Below are positions 43,932-52,408 of a stretch of DNA of 64,000 bases, piece after piece (position 1 is the stretch's first letter; each line of letters begins with the position of its first letter). Location: NCBI RefSeq assembly GCF_002013895.1, contig NZ_MAFQ01000013.1, forward strand, positions 1 to 64,000, given 5' to 3'. Both the position numbers and the translations under genes were made by a program. The notes below the pieces were generated by a model. The model ran no database searches, had not been told where the DNA came from, and saw nothing but the letters and a program-made list of their open reading frames with translations. Origin of the DNA: Mycobacteroides franklinii (GTDB lineage Bacteria; Actinomycetota; Actinomycetes; Mycobacteriales; Mycobacteriaceae).

Positions 43932-44543
43932 GTGGTCGACAGGTCGAGCGGATATGAGGGCGTTGCCGCCGAGTTCGTCCGTGTTAGATCGACCACCGTC
44001 GGGGTGGGCAGGGTCCGCGACTGGGCCAAAGCGCTGCCCCGCGGAGCCGCCGTTGTCGATCTGGGCTGTGGGCCCGGCGTTCCCCTTACCGAGGCGCTGG
44101 TAGCGGAGGGACTTCGGGTCTACGGCATTGATGCCGCACCGTCCTTCGTCCAAGCATTTCGGTGCAATCTCCCCGACACGCCGGTTGCCTGTGAATCGGT
44201 CCAAGATTCGACATTTTTTGGCCGGACTTTCGATGGTGTCTTGGCCTGGGGGCTGATGTTCTTACTTTCTGCCGAGGATCAGCGGCACCTGATCCAGCGG
44301 ATTGCCGACATATTGGCGCCGGGCGGCAGGCTGCTATTCACCTCCGCCGCGCGGATTGGGTCCGGCAAGGATGTGCTGACGGCAGTGGAGTCGCGGTCCC
44401 TTGGCGCCGAGGAGTACCGCCGGCGGCTGGCAGCGGTGGAGATTTCAGTCGTCGGTGAATACGAAGATGAGGGCCACAATCACTACTTCGATGCCGTCAA
44501 GGAAACGAAGGCGATTCGGCCCACATCGCCGATTGTCGAGTGA
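43932..44543 (+). CDS. Class I SAM-dependent methyltransferase
   Basis: A 203-residue methyltransferase with the SAM motif I VDLGCGPGVPLTEAL and a following GIDAAPSFV. The middle part FDGVLAWGLMFLL is the usual post-motif III. It begins 7 bases after the P450 stop, so it is the last gene of the operon. It may methylate a pathway product or a small acid; nothing in sequence fixes the acceptor. Confidence 0.88.
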   Translation: MVDRSSGYEGVAAEFVRVRSTTVGVGRVRDWAKALPRGAAVVDLGCGPGVPLTEALVAEGLRVYGIDAAPSFVQAFRCNLPDTPVACESVQDSTFFGRTFDGVLAWGLMFLLSAEDQRHLIQRIADILAPGGRLLFTSAARIGSGKDVLTAVESRSLGAEEYRRRLAAVEISVVGEYEDEGHNHYFDAVKETKAIRPTSPIVE

Positions 44544-44587
44544 GCACACACTCTGATCTGCGCCATCACCGCAGACCTCGTGCACAG

Positions 44588-44603
44588 TGTGATCGGGATC
44601 GCA
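44588..44603 (+). promoter_or_regulatory. CRP-like site upstream of the EthA-type monooxygenase gene
   Basis: TGTGA-N6-TCGCA matches the mycobacterial CRP consensus TGTGA-N6-TCACA at 9 of 10 positions. Its right end lies 51 bases before the start codon. One mismatch leaves this tentative. Confidence 0.4.
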
Positions 44604-44653
44604 AGGGTCTAACTTTACTTTTCTCACTGAACCGTAAGCGGTAGCATCGCGGC

Positions 44654-46144
44654 ATGTCCGAACACTTTGACGTGCTCATTGTCGGCGCAGGCATCTCCGG
44701 GATCAGTGCCGCGTGGCACATCCAGGATCGCTGCCCGTCCAAGACCTACGCGGTGCTTGAGGCCCGCGACGACATGGGTGGCACCTGGAACCTGTTCAAG
44801 TACCCGGGTATTCGGTCCGACTCGGACATGTACACGTTGGGTTTCCGGTTCTCGCCGTGGAATGACAGCCGCACCCTGGCCGACGGCCCGTCGATCCTCG
44901 ACTACGTACACAAGACCGCCGCCAACGCCGGAATCGACGGGCACGTCCGATACCGCCAGAAGGTCGTCGGTGCCGCCTGGAACACCGAGACCCAGCAGTG
45001 GACCGTCCAGGTGGACCACGACGGCAAGACCATCGAGTACACCTGTTCCTTCCTGTTCTGCTGCAGTGGCTACTACGACTACGACCAGGGTTACTCACCG
45101 GAGTTCCCCGGGTTGGCGGACTTCAAGGGCACCGTGGTGCACCCGCAGCACTGGCCCGAGGACCTTGACTACAAGGGCAAGAAGGTCGTGGTGATCGGCT
45201 CCGGTGCCACCGCGGTGACGCTGGTTCCGGCGATGGCACCCGACACCGGCCACATCACCATGCTGCAGCGCTCACCCACCTACATTCTGTCGCTGCCCAA
45301 CGAGAACCCGATCATCAACGGGCTGCGTAAGGTGTTGCCGCCCAAGGTGGCTTACCCCGTCGCGCGCTGGATCAACATCGGCCAGCTGATCTTCAGCTAC
45401 CAGGCCAGCCGGAAGTTCCCGCGCGCCGCGCGCCGGATCATCATGGCGCAAGCCAAGCTTCAGCTGCCCAAGGGATACGACTACAAGACCCACTTCGGCC
45501 CCAAGTACAACCCGTGGGACGAGCGTCTCTGTGTGGTTCCCAACGGCGATCTGTACAAAGCCGTCCGCAAGGGCAAGGCCGATATCGTCACCGACCACAT
45601 CGAGACGTTCGACGAAACGGGCATCAAGCTGAAGTCGGGCAAGCACCTCGACGCTGACATTGTCATCACCGCAACGGGTTTGAACCTGAAGTTCTTCAGC
45701 GGCGTCATCCCGACGGTCGACGGCGAGCCGGTGGACCTCCCCTCGCAGACGGTCTACAAGGGTGCGATGCTCACCGGCGTCCCGAACATGGCGTTCACCA
45801 TCGGCTACACCAATGCCTCGTGGACGCTCAAGGCCGACCTGGTGTCGGAGTACGTGGGCCGACTGCTGAATTACATGGACGAGAACGGCTATGTGACAGC
45901 GGTTCCCGAGCTTGCGGACGAGACCCTCGAGAAGCAGCCCTTCATGGACTTCACCCCCGGGTACGTGCTGCGTGCGCTGGAGGAGCTGCCCAAGCAGGGT
46001 GACAAGCACCCGTGGCGTTTGAAGCAGAACTACGCCTACGACATCGGCATGATGCGGCGCAGCCGTGTCACCGAGGGCATGCGCTTCGGCAGGAAGAGGG
46101 CGGCAGCGGCTCCGGCCGCCGAGCGCGCAGCCGTCAACAGCTGA
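44654..46144 (+). CDS. EthA/MymA-type Baeyer-Villiger monooxygenase
   Basis: A 496-residue NADPH/FAD Baeyer-Villiger monooxygenase. It has the FAD motif IVGAGISGISAAW, the GGTWNLFKYPGIRSDSDMY region, the fingerprint F157-K-G159-x3-H163-x3-W167, and the NADPH motif VVIGSGATAVTL. It resembles M. tuberculosis EthA closely in many segments, and Rv3854c ethA lies in the matching place between gltBD and rraA. EthA activates thioamide prodrugs such as ethionamide. The natural substrate is unknown. No EthR-like gene is divergent from it here. Confidence 0.9.
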   Translation: MSEHFDVLIVGAGISGISAAWHIQDRCPSKTYAVLEARDDMGGTWNLFKYPGIRSDSDMYTLGFRFSPWNDSRTLADGPSILDYVHKTAANAGIDGHVRYRQKVVGAAWNTETQQWTVQVDHDGKTIEYTCSFLFCCSGYYDYDQGYSPEFPGLADFKGTVVHPQHWPEDLDYKGKKVVVIGSGATAVTLVPAMAPDTGHITMLQRSPTYILSLPNENPIINGLRKVLPPKVAYPVARWINIGQLIFSYQASRKFPRAARRIIMAQAKLQLPKGYDYKTHFGPKYNPWDERLCVVPNGDLYKAVRKGKADIVTDHIETFDETGIKLKSGKHLDADIVITATGLNLKFFSGVIPTVDGEPVDLPSQTVYKGAMLTGVPNMAFTIGYTNASWTLKADLVSEYVGRLLNYMDENGYVTAVPELADETLEKQPFMDFTPGYVLRALEELPKQGDKHPWRLKQNYAYDIGMMRRSRVTEGMRFGRKRAAAAPAAERAAVNS

Positions 46145-46156
46145 GCATTTCTTCAG

Positions 46157-46191
46157 AACGGCCGGGTGTCACGAGGTGACACCCGGCCGTT
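46157..46191. terminator. Perfect 16-bp stem terminator
   Basis: Arms 46157-46172 and 46176-46191 are exact complements around a 3-base loop, 13 bases after the monooxygenase stop and followed by TT. It lies between convergent genes and so may work both ways. Confidence 0.9.
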
Positions 46192-46252
46192 TCGCTTGTC
46201 GGACTCACGTTTTCGGCGCGCGTCCCGGTGAGCGTGGTTGTCTGGGAGGGGG

Positions 46253-46906
46253 CTACTTCTGTTCTGGTGGGGCAAGATTCGTGCTGGCAGAGATCAAGGC
46301 GGGCAGCATCGGCCGCATGGGCAGCAATCGCTGCACCGCAGCCAGGAGTCGTGCGGTCCAGTCGGTGGTCGAGGAGGGGTCCTTGATGCTGTCGATGGCC
46401 ACCCCCTGACCCATCGCGACGCACAGGCGAGCAAGGTCTTGCACGCTTTCCGTGGGAAGTCCGAGATCGTCGTAGAGCTCGGTGATCACACCGGCAACGT
46501 GGTCCAGCATGGTCCTGTCGCGGGCCGCGAGCTCATCGTTGAGCGTCGAATTGTGCCGGGCGACCAAGGCGAGCTCTATTTTCAGCAGAGCCCAGCCGGT
46601 ATCGCTGAGCGATTGCTCAATCCAGACCTGAAACCTTCCCAGGCGATCCGCTGAGGAACCTCCGGCGAGCGATTGGCGATAGCTCTCAATCACTTGCTCG
46701 GTGTGGCGATCGATGACCTCCAGCGCCAAGGCCTCTTTACTCGGAAAATTCGAATACACGGCGCCCCGGCTATAGCCGGCATCTTCGGCCACCTGCTCAT
46801 TCGACGTCGCCGCAAAACCTTGCCGTAAGTAGAGCTGGGTCGCGGACTCCACGAGTCGGGCCTTGGTCTGAGCCTGAGCCTCAGAGCGAGTCAATCGTTT
46901 GGCCAC
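46253..46906 (-). CDS. TetR-family regulator
   Basis: A 217-residue TetR protein with the helix-turn-helix ATSNEQVAEDAGYSRGAVYSNFPSK. The GTG at 46906 is chosen: an ATG at 46939 would overlap the divergent enoyl-CoA hydratase promoter. It is not like EthR in sequence despite being next to an EthA-type gene, and it faces the hydratase. It probably controls the divergent hydratase gene. Confidence 0.87.
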   Translation of the reverse strand: MAKRLTRSEAQAQTKARLVESATQLYLRQGFAATSNEQVAEDAGYSRGAVYSNFPSKEALALEVIDRHTEQVIESYRQSLAGGSSADRLGRFQVWIEQSLSDTGWALLKIELALVARHNSTLNDELAARDRTMLDHVAGVITELYDDLGLPTESVQDLARLCVAMGQGVAIDSIKDPSSTTDWTARLLAAVQRLLPMRPMLPALISASTNLAPPEQK

Positions 46907-46990
46907 GACCGATGAGTCTATGCGGTGGGCTTCGATCATCAGAAGAACCGCGAGGTACGGTCGGTCGATGATCCGGTGTGGGATGTCGGG

Positions 46991-47773
46991 GTGACCGAGC
47001 TCCTTGCCGACGTCGCGGAGGGAGTGGCGACCCTCACCCTGCACGGTCCGGCGACGCGCAACGCGTTCACCGCCGAGCTGGGGCGTGAACTGGGCGCCGC
47101 CTACCGGCGTCTCGACGAGGACCCAGGCGTTCGCGTCATCGTGCTTACCGGCACTGCGCCGGCGTTTTGTAGTGGTGCACAGATCTCGATAGGCACGGAA
47201 ACATTTGCCGCCCCCGATAATCCGGATTTCTCGGCCTCGCCGGTGCAACCCGCGGCATTCGAGCTGAGTACCCCCGTCATCGCGGCGGTGAACGGGCATG
47301 CGATCGGCATTGGGATGACGCTGGCGTTGCACGCCGACGTCCGGATTCTGGCCGAGGGGGCCCGCTACGCGATACCGCAGGTGAGATTCGGGGTGGCGCC
47401 GGATGCCATGGCGCACTGGACGCTACCGCGGTTGGTCGGCACGGCGGTCGCGGCAGAACTGCTGCTCACTGGCGCGAATTTCTCGGCGCGGCGGGCCGTC
47501 GAGACAGGTTTGGCCAACCGTTGTCTGCCCGCTGATGAAGTACTGGGTGCTGCGTTGGAGCTGGCTCGCGATATCGCGATAAACGTGGCACCCGAGTCCG
47601 CGGCGCTGACCAAGCGGCTGCTGTGGGATGCGCAGATGACAGGGATGGCACCAGCCGAGGTCGCGACACGGGAGACGGCCGATCACCTGCGTCTCATGGG
47701 TTCACGGGACGCCACGGAGGGGCCGCGCGCATTCATGGAAGGTCGCACCCCGCGGTGGCGCGACCAGGGATGA
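46991..47773 (+). CDS. Enoyl-CoA hydratase/isomerase family protein
   Basis: A crotonase-fold protein of about 260 residues. The oxyanion-hole segments are AFCSGAQI and the IGIGMTLAL stretch; the usual catalytic Glu positions are not clearly kept, so it may be an isomerase or hydrolase rather than a hydratase. The GTG at 46991 gives MTELLADVAEGVATLTL, a normal start; starts at 46925 and 46976 are also in frame. It is divergent from a TetR gene, with an 84-base gap. Confidence 0.85.
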   Translation: MTELLADVAEGVATLTLHGPATRNAFTAELGRELGAAYRRLDEDPGVRVIVLTGTAPAFCSGAQISIGTETFAAPDNPDFSASPVQPAAFELSTPVIAAVNGHAIGIGMTLALHADVRILAEGARYAIPQVRFGVAPDAMAHWTLPRLVGTAVAAELLLTGANFSARRAVETGLANRCLPADEVLGAALELARDIAINVAPESAALTKRLLWDAQMTGMAPAEVATRETADHLRLMGSRDATEGPRAFMEGRTPRWRDQG

Positions 47774-47875
47774 CGTCGTGCGCAGGGGTTGAATCACGAC
47801 TGTGCGCCACCTCCTCTATATTTGGGTACTGAACGTATCCAGATAATCGTCGCGGCGACGAAAAAGGAGCTCACC

Positions 47876-48040
47876 ATGGGACGACACCGCCTTGTCTCTG
47901 CCGGGGACGACGAGGCGGAGACGGACCCGCGGCTGTTTCACCGGGACTGGACGAATGCCGAAAACGCCGAGGCGCCTCAGGCGGTCATCGATCCGAATCC
48001 GGATGTCGCCCCGGCGGCGCCGCCCTGGTTCAGGGGCTGA
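47876..48040 (+). CDS. Small conserved-looking protein, 54 residues
   Basis: An AAAAAGGAG ribosome site stands 7 bases before the ATG. The product is acidic, starts MGRHRLVSAG, has many Asp/Glu and Ala/Pro, and ends PPWFRG with no membrane segment. Its 3' end overlaps the convergent lactone oxidase gene by 11 bases. Function unknown; the strong ribosome site is the best evidence that it is real. Confidence 0.6.
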   Translation: MGRHRLVSAGDDEAETDPRLFHRDWTNAENAEAPQAVIDPNPDVAPAAPPWFRG

Positions 48041-49316
48041 CCGGACCCAATAGTCGGTTCAGGTAGCCGCCGCTGAACGTACCCTCGGGGTCCAGTCGCG
48101 CGCGGATCTCTTGGAATGTTTGCCATTCGGGATACCGCTCACCCAACTGCTCGGCAGTCAACGTGTGTCGCTTGCCCCAATGTGGGCGGCCGCCCAACCC
48201 GACCAGGATGGGCTCAAGGTCGCGGAAGTAGGACTCCCATTGGCCGTGAATCGTTTGGTGCACTGCCAGATACATGCTCTCGCGACCGTAGGCGGGGGCC
48301 AGCAGTGCGTCATCGGCCTGGGTGAAACGGACCTCCAGGGGGAATGCCACCTGATGCCGATTTCGTTCGATGGCGGCCAGCGCGGTCGCGATCGCCTCGC
48401 GGGCATTCGCCAGTGGAAGTGAGTACTCCATCTCGGTGAACTTCACCTTGCGCGGGCTGGCGAAAACCGCCGCGCTCTCATCCTGAGACTCATTGGAACC
48501 CGCAAGGGCCGCAACAAATCTAGATATCCACGGGGCTGCAGCGGGCAGGCGACCGGCCGTCCACATCAGGGCCCCGAGCGCGCCGTTTTCCACCAGGTCG
48601 CGTTCCACCCAATGCTTGACGGGATTGCGCGGCCAGGGGGCCTCGTCGGTGCGCGTCGACTGCAGCAGCAAGACCCGTCGTGTATGCGGAAATAGGTACA
48701 GCTCAAGATGATCGGTATCGGCCAGCAGTGTGGGAAGCTCGGCCAACACGGTGTCCAGATCCTGCACGGACTGACGACGGTGTAGCCGGAAAGCGGGAAC
48801 GCATTGCAGGGTGAACTCGGTGACCACCCCCAGCGCCCCCAGTGAGATGCGGGCGGCACGCAGCTCGTCGCCGCCGTCGATCTCGTGAATGGTGCCATCG
48901 GCAGCCATGATTCGCATCGACTCGATGGTCTGAGAGATATTGCCGAACTTCAGGCCCGTCCCGTGCGTGCCGGTCGCGGCGGCCCCGGCGAGCGTCTGGA
49001 CGTCGATATCGCCGAGATTGGGCAGTGCGAGCCCATGGCGTAGCAACGTGCGGTTCAGTTCGTGCAGCGTGATTCCGGCCTGCACACGCACGCGGTCCTG
49101 ATTGTCCACAGAGATGAGCTGTCGCAGTTCGGCGATATCGATCTGCACGTCGTCGGTGACGCACAGTTGGGTGAAGGAATGCGACGAGCCGATCGGCCGC
49201 ACCGTTCGCCCCGATGAACGCCTCAAGGCGAAGGCGAGCTCTTCCTCGGATCTTGGGCGAGCCACTAGTGCTGGGGCACAGGATGTTTGACCGCTCCAGT
49301 TGCGCCATTCGCTCAC
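48030..49316 (-). CDS. FAD-linked sugar lactone oxidase (D-arabinono-1,4-lactone oxidase family)
   Basis: A 428-residue VAO-type flavoprotein. The N-terminal FAD_binding_4 domain holds RPIGSSHSF, LPNLGDIDVQTLAGAAATGTHG, and the C-terminal ALO domain ends with HWGKRHTL and a DPEGTFSGGYL segment. The family includes L-gulono-1,4-lactone and D-arabinono-lactone oxidases; Rv1771 of M. tuberculosis is a gulonolactone dehydrogenase. The GTG at 49316 overlaps the stop codon of the upstream aldolase gene (GTGA). It is the third gene of an operon with the aldolase and RraA. Confidence 0.88.
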   Translation of the reverse strand: MSEWRNWSGQTSCAPALVARPRSEEELAFALRRSSGRTVRPIGSSHSFTQLCVTDDVQIDIAELRQLISVDNQDRVRVQAGITLHELNRTLLRHGLALPNLGDIDVQTLAGAAATGTHGTGLKFGNISQTIESMRIMAADGTIHEIDGGDELRAARISLGALGVVTEFTLQCVPAFRLHRRQSVQDLDTVLAELPTLLADTDHLELYLFPHTRRVLLLQSTRTDEAPWPRNPVKHWVERDLVENGALGALMWTAGRLPAAAPWISRFVAALAGSNESQDESAAVFASPRKVKFTEMEYSLPLANAREAIATALAAIERNRHQVAFPLEVRFTQADDALLAPAYGRESMYLAVHQTIHGQWESYFRDLEPILVGLGGRPHWGKRHTLTAEQLGERYPEWQTFQEIRARLDPEGTFSGGYLNRLLGPVSP

Positions 49317-50500
49317 AGGAACATCATTCCCTCACCGCGATAGGTCGCCACCGAACCGGCATGTTGACCGTCCTCGACAAGCTGTAGCTCGGTGAAATGT
49401 TCGCAGAGCTCGCCGGCCTTGGCGTGCCGGAACCACACCACATCGCCGAGCCGCAGCTCCCGTGCCCCACGCAACGGGGTCTGTACTTCCCCGGCGCCCT
49501 CAGAGGCCTCAAAAGACAAACCTGTGGGCCAGGACGGCACCGGAACCCGGCTGGGGCCTGTCGGCCCACTGGCGATATACCCGCCGCCGAGCACGGTGGC
49601 CAGCTCAGGAGCGGGTTTACGCACCACCGGCAGCGCGAACGCGGCCGCCGGATCCAGATGCAGGCTGCGGTAGTGGTCGAACAGTGCGGGTGCGAAGAAG
49701 CCCGACCCGGCGGCCAGTTCGGTGGCGAAGCGCAACCCTGCGATGCGGGCAAGGCTGCCGGTGCCGCCGGAGTTCACCAGCTCCAGCGGAGCGGCCCCAT
49801 TGGCGTGTAGCCGGGTGCTCACCGCGTCCAGGACACGGGGGAGGCGCTCGCCGAGTTCGCGTAGTGACGAGGCCTGCATCGCGCGAACAGCCAACTGGTA
49901 CCAAGGATTTCCCGGAACGATATCGCCCACGCCGGCGATCTGACCGTCATAGGCCATCAGCGCTGCCAGTCGCAGTCCCGGTGTTGCGCACACCAGATCG
50001 GTGAGGGCCGCTGCCTGCTCAGGGGTGCGCACCGGGGAGCGTTTGGGCCCCAGATGCACGGGGCCGCCGAGTGGCCGCCAGCCGGCATCGATATCGAGGC
50101 ATACCGGGATCGGAGCGTTCGTCTCGTGCGCGACATCTGCCAGCAGGCGGACATGGTCAGCCGAATCGATCAGGGGACGGATGACGGAGCGATGCCGGGC
50201 CGCTGTGGCCAGGGCGCCGCGATCGACACTGGGATAGGCAATCAGCAGGTCATCGACACCGGCGTCGGCCAGATGCACGGCCTCTGCCGGGGTAAAGGCG
50301 AGCACCCCGTGAAAACCCGGTATCTCCAGGAACTTTCGAATCAGTGCGGTGCTGCGTATCGACTTACTGGCCACCCTGATCGGTAACCCGGATGCGGCAC
50401 CGACCAGCGTCGCGGCATTGGCCCGCGCCGCATCCATATCGACCGCGGCCAGCGGCACCGGTGCCCCCCGCAGCGCTTCGGCCAGTCGGCGCACCGACAT
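49313..50500 (-). CDS. PLP-dependent amino acid deaminase/aldolase (D-threonine aldolase/alanine racemase fold)
   Basis: A 395-residue fold-type III PLP enzyme. The PLP lysine is in the PIRVASKSIRS segment near residue 45, and the D-threonine-aldolase-like C-terminal domain follows with LGDVVWFRHAKAGELCEHF. Related enzymes split or deaminate beta-hydroxy-D-amino acids. It overlaps rraA by one base upstream and the lactone oxidase by 4 downstream, so all three are translated as a unit. Exact substrate unknown. Confidence 0.85.
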   Translation of the reverse strand: MSVRRLAEALRGAPVPLAAVDMDAARANAATLVGAASGLPIRVASKSIRSTALIRKFLEIPGFHGVLAFTPAEAVHLADAGVDDLLIAYPSVDRGALATAARHRSVIRPLIDSADHVRLLADVAHETNAPIPVCLDIDAGWRPLGGPVHLGPKRSPVRTPEQAAALTDLVCATPGLRLAALMAYDGQIAGVGDIVPGNPWYQLAVRAMQASSLRELGERLPRVLDAVSTRLHANGAAPLELVNSGGTGSLARIAGLRFATELAAGSGFFAPALFDHYRSLHLDPAAAFALPVVRKPAPELATVLGGGYIASGPTGPSRVPVPSWPTGLSFEASEGAGEVQTPLRGARELRLGDVVWFRHAKAGELCEHFTELQLVEDGQHAGSVATYRGEGMMFL

Positions 50501-50988
50501 CAGGCAGGAACCACGACAACGCCGTCATGGTCGGCGTAACAGATCGCCCCCGGTGTGAAGTCGATGCCGCCGAAGCTGACGACGACATCGCGTTCCCCAG
50601 CGCCGGTCTTGTGGCCCTTCCGCGGGTTGGTGCCGAGGGCCTTGATACCGATGTCCATGGTCGCCAGCTCGGCGCTGTCCCGGACAACGCCGTTGATGAC
50701 CAGACCGGACCAGCCGCTGTTCACCGCGATCCCGGCGATGATGTCGCCAACGAGTGCGCAGTGCAGCGAGCCGCCGCCGTCAATGACCAGCACTCCGCCC
50801 GAACTAGGCTCGGACAGAATGGATTTCAGCAGGGCGTTGTCATGGTGGCAGCGCACCGTGGTGATGACCCCGGCGAATACCGGGCGCGCACCGTACTGAG
50901 CAAGCTGAAGATCGCAGCTGGCCATGTCGATGCCGAGCTCGTCTCCCAGGTCGGCGGTCGGTCGGGGTGTGATCGGTGCGGTCGTCAT
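50500..50988 (-). CDS. rraA: RraA family protein (RNase E regulator / HMG aldolase)
   Basis: A 162-residue RraA-fold protein, the length of Rv3853. Conserved segments are GGGSLHCALVGDIIAG and GLVINGVVRDSAEL; the Arg and Asp in VVRD match the 4-hydroxy-4-methyl-2-oxoglutarate aldolase site. Proteins of this family either bind RNase E or act as metal-dependent aldolases. Position next to hns matches Rv3853-Rv3852, while coupling to the aldolase and lactone oxidase genes suggests an enzyme role here. Confidence 0.92.
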   Translation of the reverse strand: MTTAPITPRPTADLGDELGIDMASCDLQLAQYGARPVFAGVITTVRCHHDNALLKSILSEPSSGGVLVIDGGGSLHCALVGDIIAGIAVNSGWSGLVINGVVRDSAELATMDIGIKALGTNPRKGHKTGAGERDVVVSFGGIDFTPGAICYADHDGVVVVPA

Positions 50989-51025
50989 GCCCCGAGTTTA
51001 TGGCCCGACGCGTTCGGCGGACCGA

Positions 51026-51694
51026 TCAGTCCGATTCGACGGAGTCCTCGCTGCGACGCCGACGACGCAGCAGCAGGAGAGCAAGAATCGCGATCGCGGC
51101 GCCGACCGCGATCTTCAGGTTCGGGGCCTGCCGCCCCTGCTCGGGTGCGGGGCCGGGAATCGGCGGCGGGGCCGAGTCGACAGTCGACTTGGCCTGCGCG
51201 GCGGCCTCCCTGGCCGCGGCCGCGAGATCAGGCTGGGCAGGCTCTGGTGCGGGTGCCGGCTTGGGAGCTTCCGGCTTAGGCGCCGGTGCGACGGGCTTGG
51301 GTGCCGGAGCCTCGGCCACTGGCTGGGGTGTGGGGGCAGGTGCGACCTCAGGCTTGGGCGCCGCCGGCGCGGACTCCGCGGCCGGGGCAGCGGCCGGTGG
51401 CGTCGGTTTGGGGGCTTCGGCAGGTTTCGGAGCCTGCGCCGCCGGCGCCTTGGCGGGCTTCGGTGCCGCGGGCGGCTTGGGAGCCGGCTCGGCGCTGGAT
51501 GCAGGTGTGGCCTTGGGCCCGGTCTTGGGTGGTGCCGATGAGCCGGCGGGTCGCTTGGCAGGAGCGCGCTTGGCGGCCGGACGCTTCGCGGCCTTCGCGG
51601 GCCGGGCCGGCGCCGCGGGCTGCGGTGCCTCGCCGCCGGCGGCCTTCTCCGGTGTCTGGTTGGGCTCGTTCGCCGAATTGTCCTGGTCCGCCAT
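51026..51694 (-). CDS. hns: Hns-like protein with Ala/Pro/Lys repeats and C-terminal membrane anchor
   Basis: A 222-residue counterpart of Rv3852. Residues 20-160 are low complexity, Ala/Pro/Lys-rich (repeats of PAKAP and APKP type), then AAAAREAAAQAKSTVDSA, a conserved patch also present in Rv3852, and a single hydrophobic helix (IAVGAAIAILALLLL) followed by RRRRR. It probably tethers DNA or another polyanion to the membrane. It is longer than the M. tuberculosis protein (134) by extra repeats. AAGGAG precedes the ATG at 51694. rraA follows after 37 bases. Confidence 0.85.
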   Translation of the reverse strand: MADQDNSANEPNQTPEKAAGGEAPQPAAPARPAKAAKRPAAKRAPAKRPAGSSAPPKTGPKATPASSAEPAPKPPAAPKPAKAPAAQAPKPAEAPKPTPPAAAPAAESAPAAPKPEVAPAPTPQPVAEAPAPKPVAPAPKPEAPKPAPAPEPAQPDLAAAAREAAAQAKSTVDSAPPPIPGPAPEQGRQAPNLKIAVGAAIAILALLLLRRRRRSEDSVESD

Positions 51695-51841
51695 GCGCCT
51701 GCTCCTTCGCAAGTTTCGGTCGTCCTGGGTGTTCGTGGCTCGCTCTCGGCCACGATGGGCGGCTCACACCCGAATCTCTGCCGCCCCGCCGTTGTCCATC
51801 ATGCCGTTACGACGCAAAAAGGCCAGTCGAGGCCCAACTAC

Positions 51842-52408
51842 TTACGACTGACGGCGCTGAGTCCAGAACAGCGCGGCACCCACCGAGACCACCACAGCCA
51901 CCACAAACGGCCACATGGGCAGGTCGCCGTCGGTGGGATTGGCAGACGGCGCCGGGGCCGAGGAAGGTGTTCCCGACGGCTGCTGCGAAACCGCAGGTGC
52001 GCCCGCCGACGCCGGGGTACCCGATCCAGTGATGGTGAACGGCCACGAGCCGTCGACCGGATGCCCGTCCTCCGAGATCACCCGATAATTCACCGTGTAC
52101 TTCCCGGCGGGGGCATCGGGCTTCATCCCGACAGAAATCGATGCGCCCGAAATTACGGGGTCGCCTGACTGCCACTGGTCGGTCTTGCCCTCCGGGCCGA
52201 TGACCGTCATCGCGGAAAAGCGCTTCTGCAGCGGCTCGTTGAAAGTGGCGCTGACCTGAACGGGAGGTCCGGACAGCACGGCGTTCTCGGCCGGATCCGA
52301 GGACACCTTGACCGCGTGCGCCGAGGCCACCCCGGGTAACGCCAGGCTCAGCGTCAACGCGATGAACGCCGACAAGAACACCGATACCGACTTCCGTGGA
52401 ACTGCCAT
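51842..52408 (-). CDS. CopC-domain copper-binding protein, membrane-anchored
   Basis: A 188-residue protein with a signal peptide cut after A30, which leaves His as the first mature residue, the copper ligand of CopC. Other conserved features are the EDGHPVDG segment with a second His and the beta-sandwich region YTVNYRVISEDG. A Pro/Ala-rich linker and a C-terminal hydrophobic helix anchor it. It probably carries copper outside the membrane. The start overlaps the YcnI stop (TGATG). Confidence 0.9.
   Translation of the reverse strand: MAVPRKSVSVFLSAFIALTLSLALPGVASAHAVKVSSDPAENAVLSGPPVQVSATFNEPLQKRFSAMTVIGPEGKTDQWQSGDPVISGASISVGMKPDAPAGKYTVNYRVISEDGHPVDGSWPFTITGSGTPASAGAPAVSQQPSGTPSSAPAPSANPTDGDLPMWPFVVAVVVSVGAALFWTQRRQS

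Noticed and set aside
46253..46906. Naming the TetR gene beside the EthA-type gene ethR
   Set aside because: Its sequence lacks EthR's characteristic segments and it is convergent with the monooxygenase and divergent from the hydratase.
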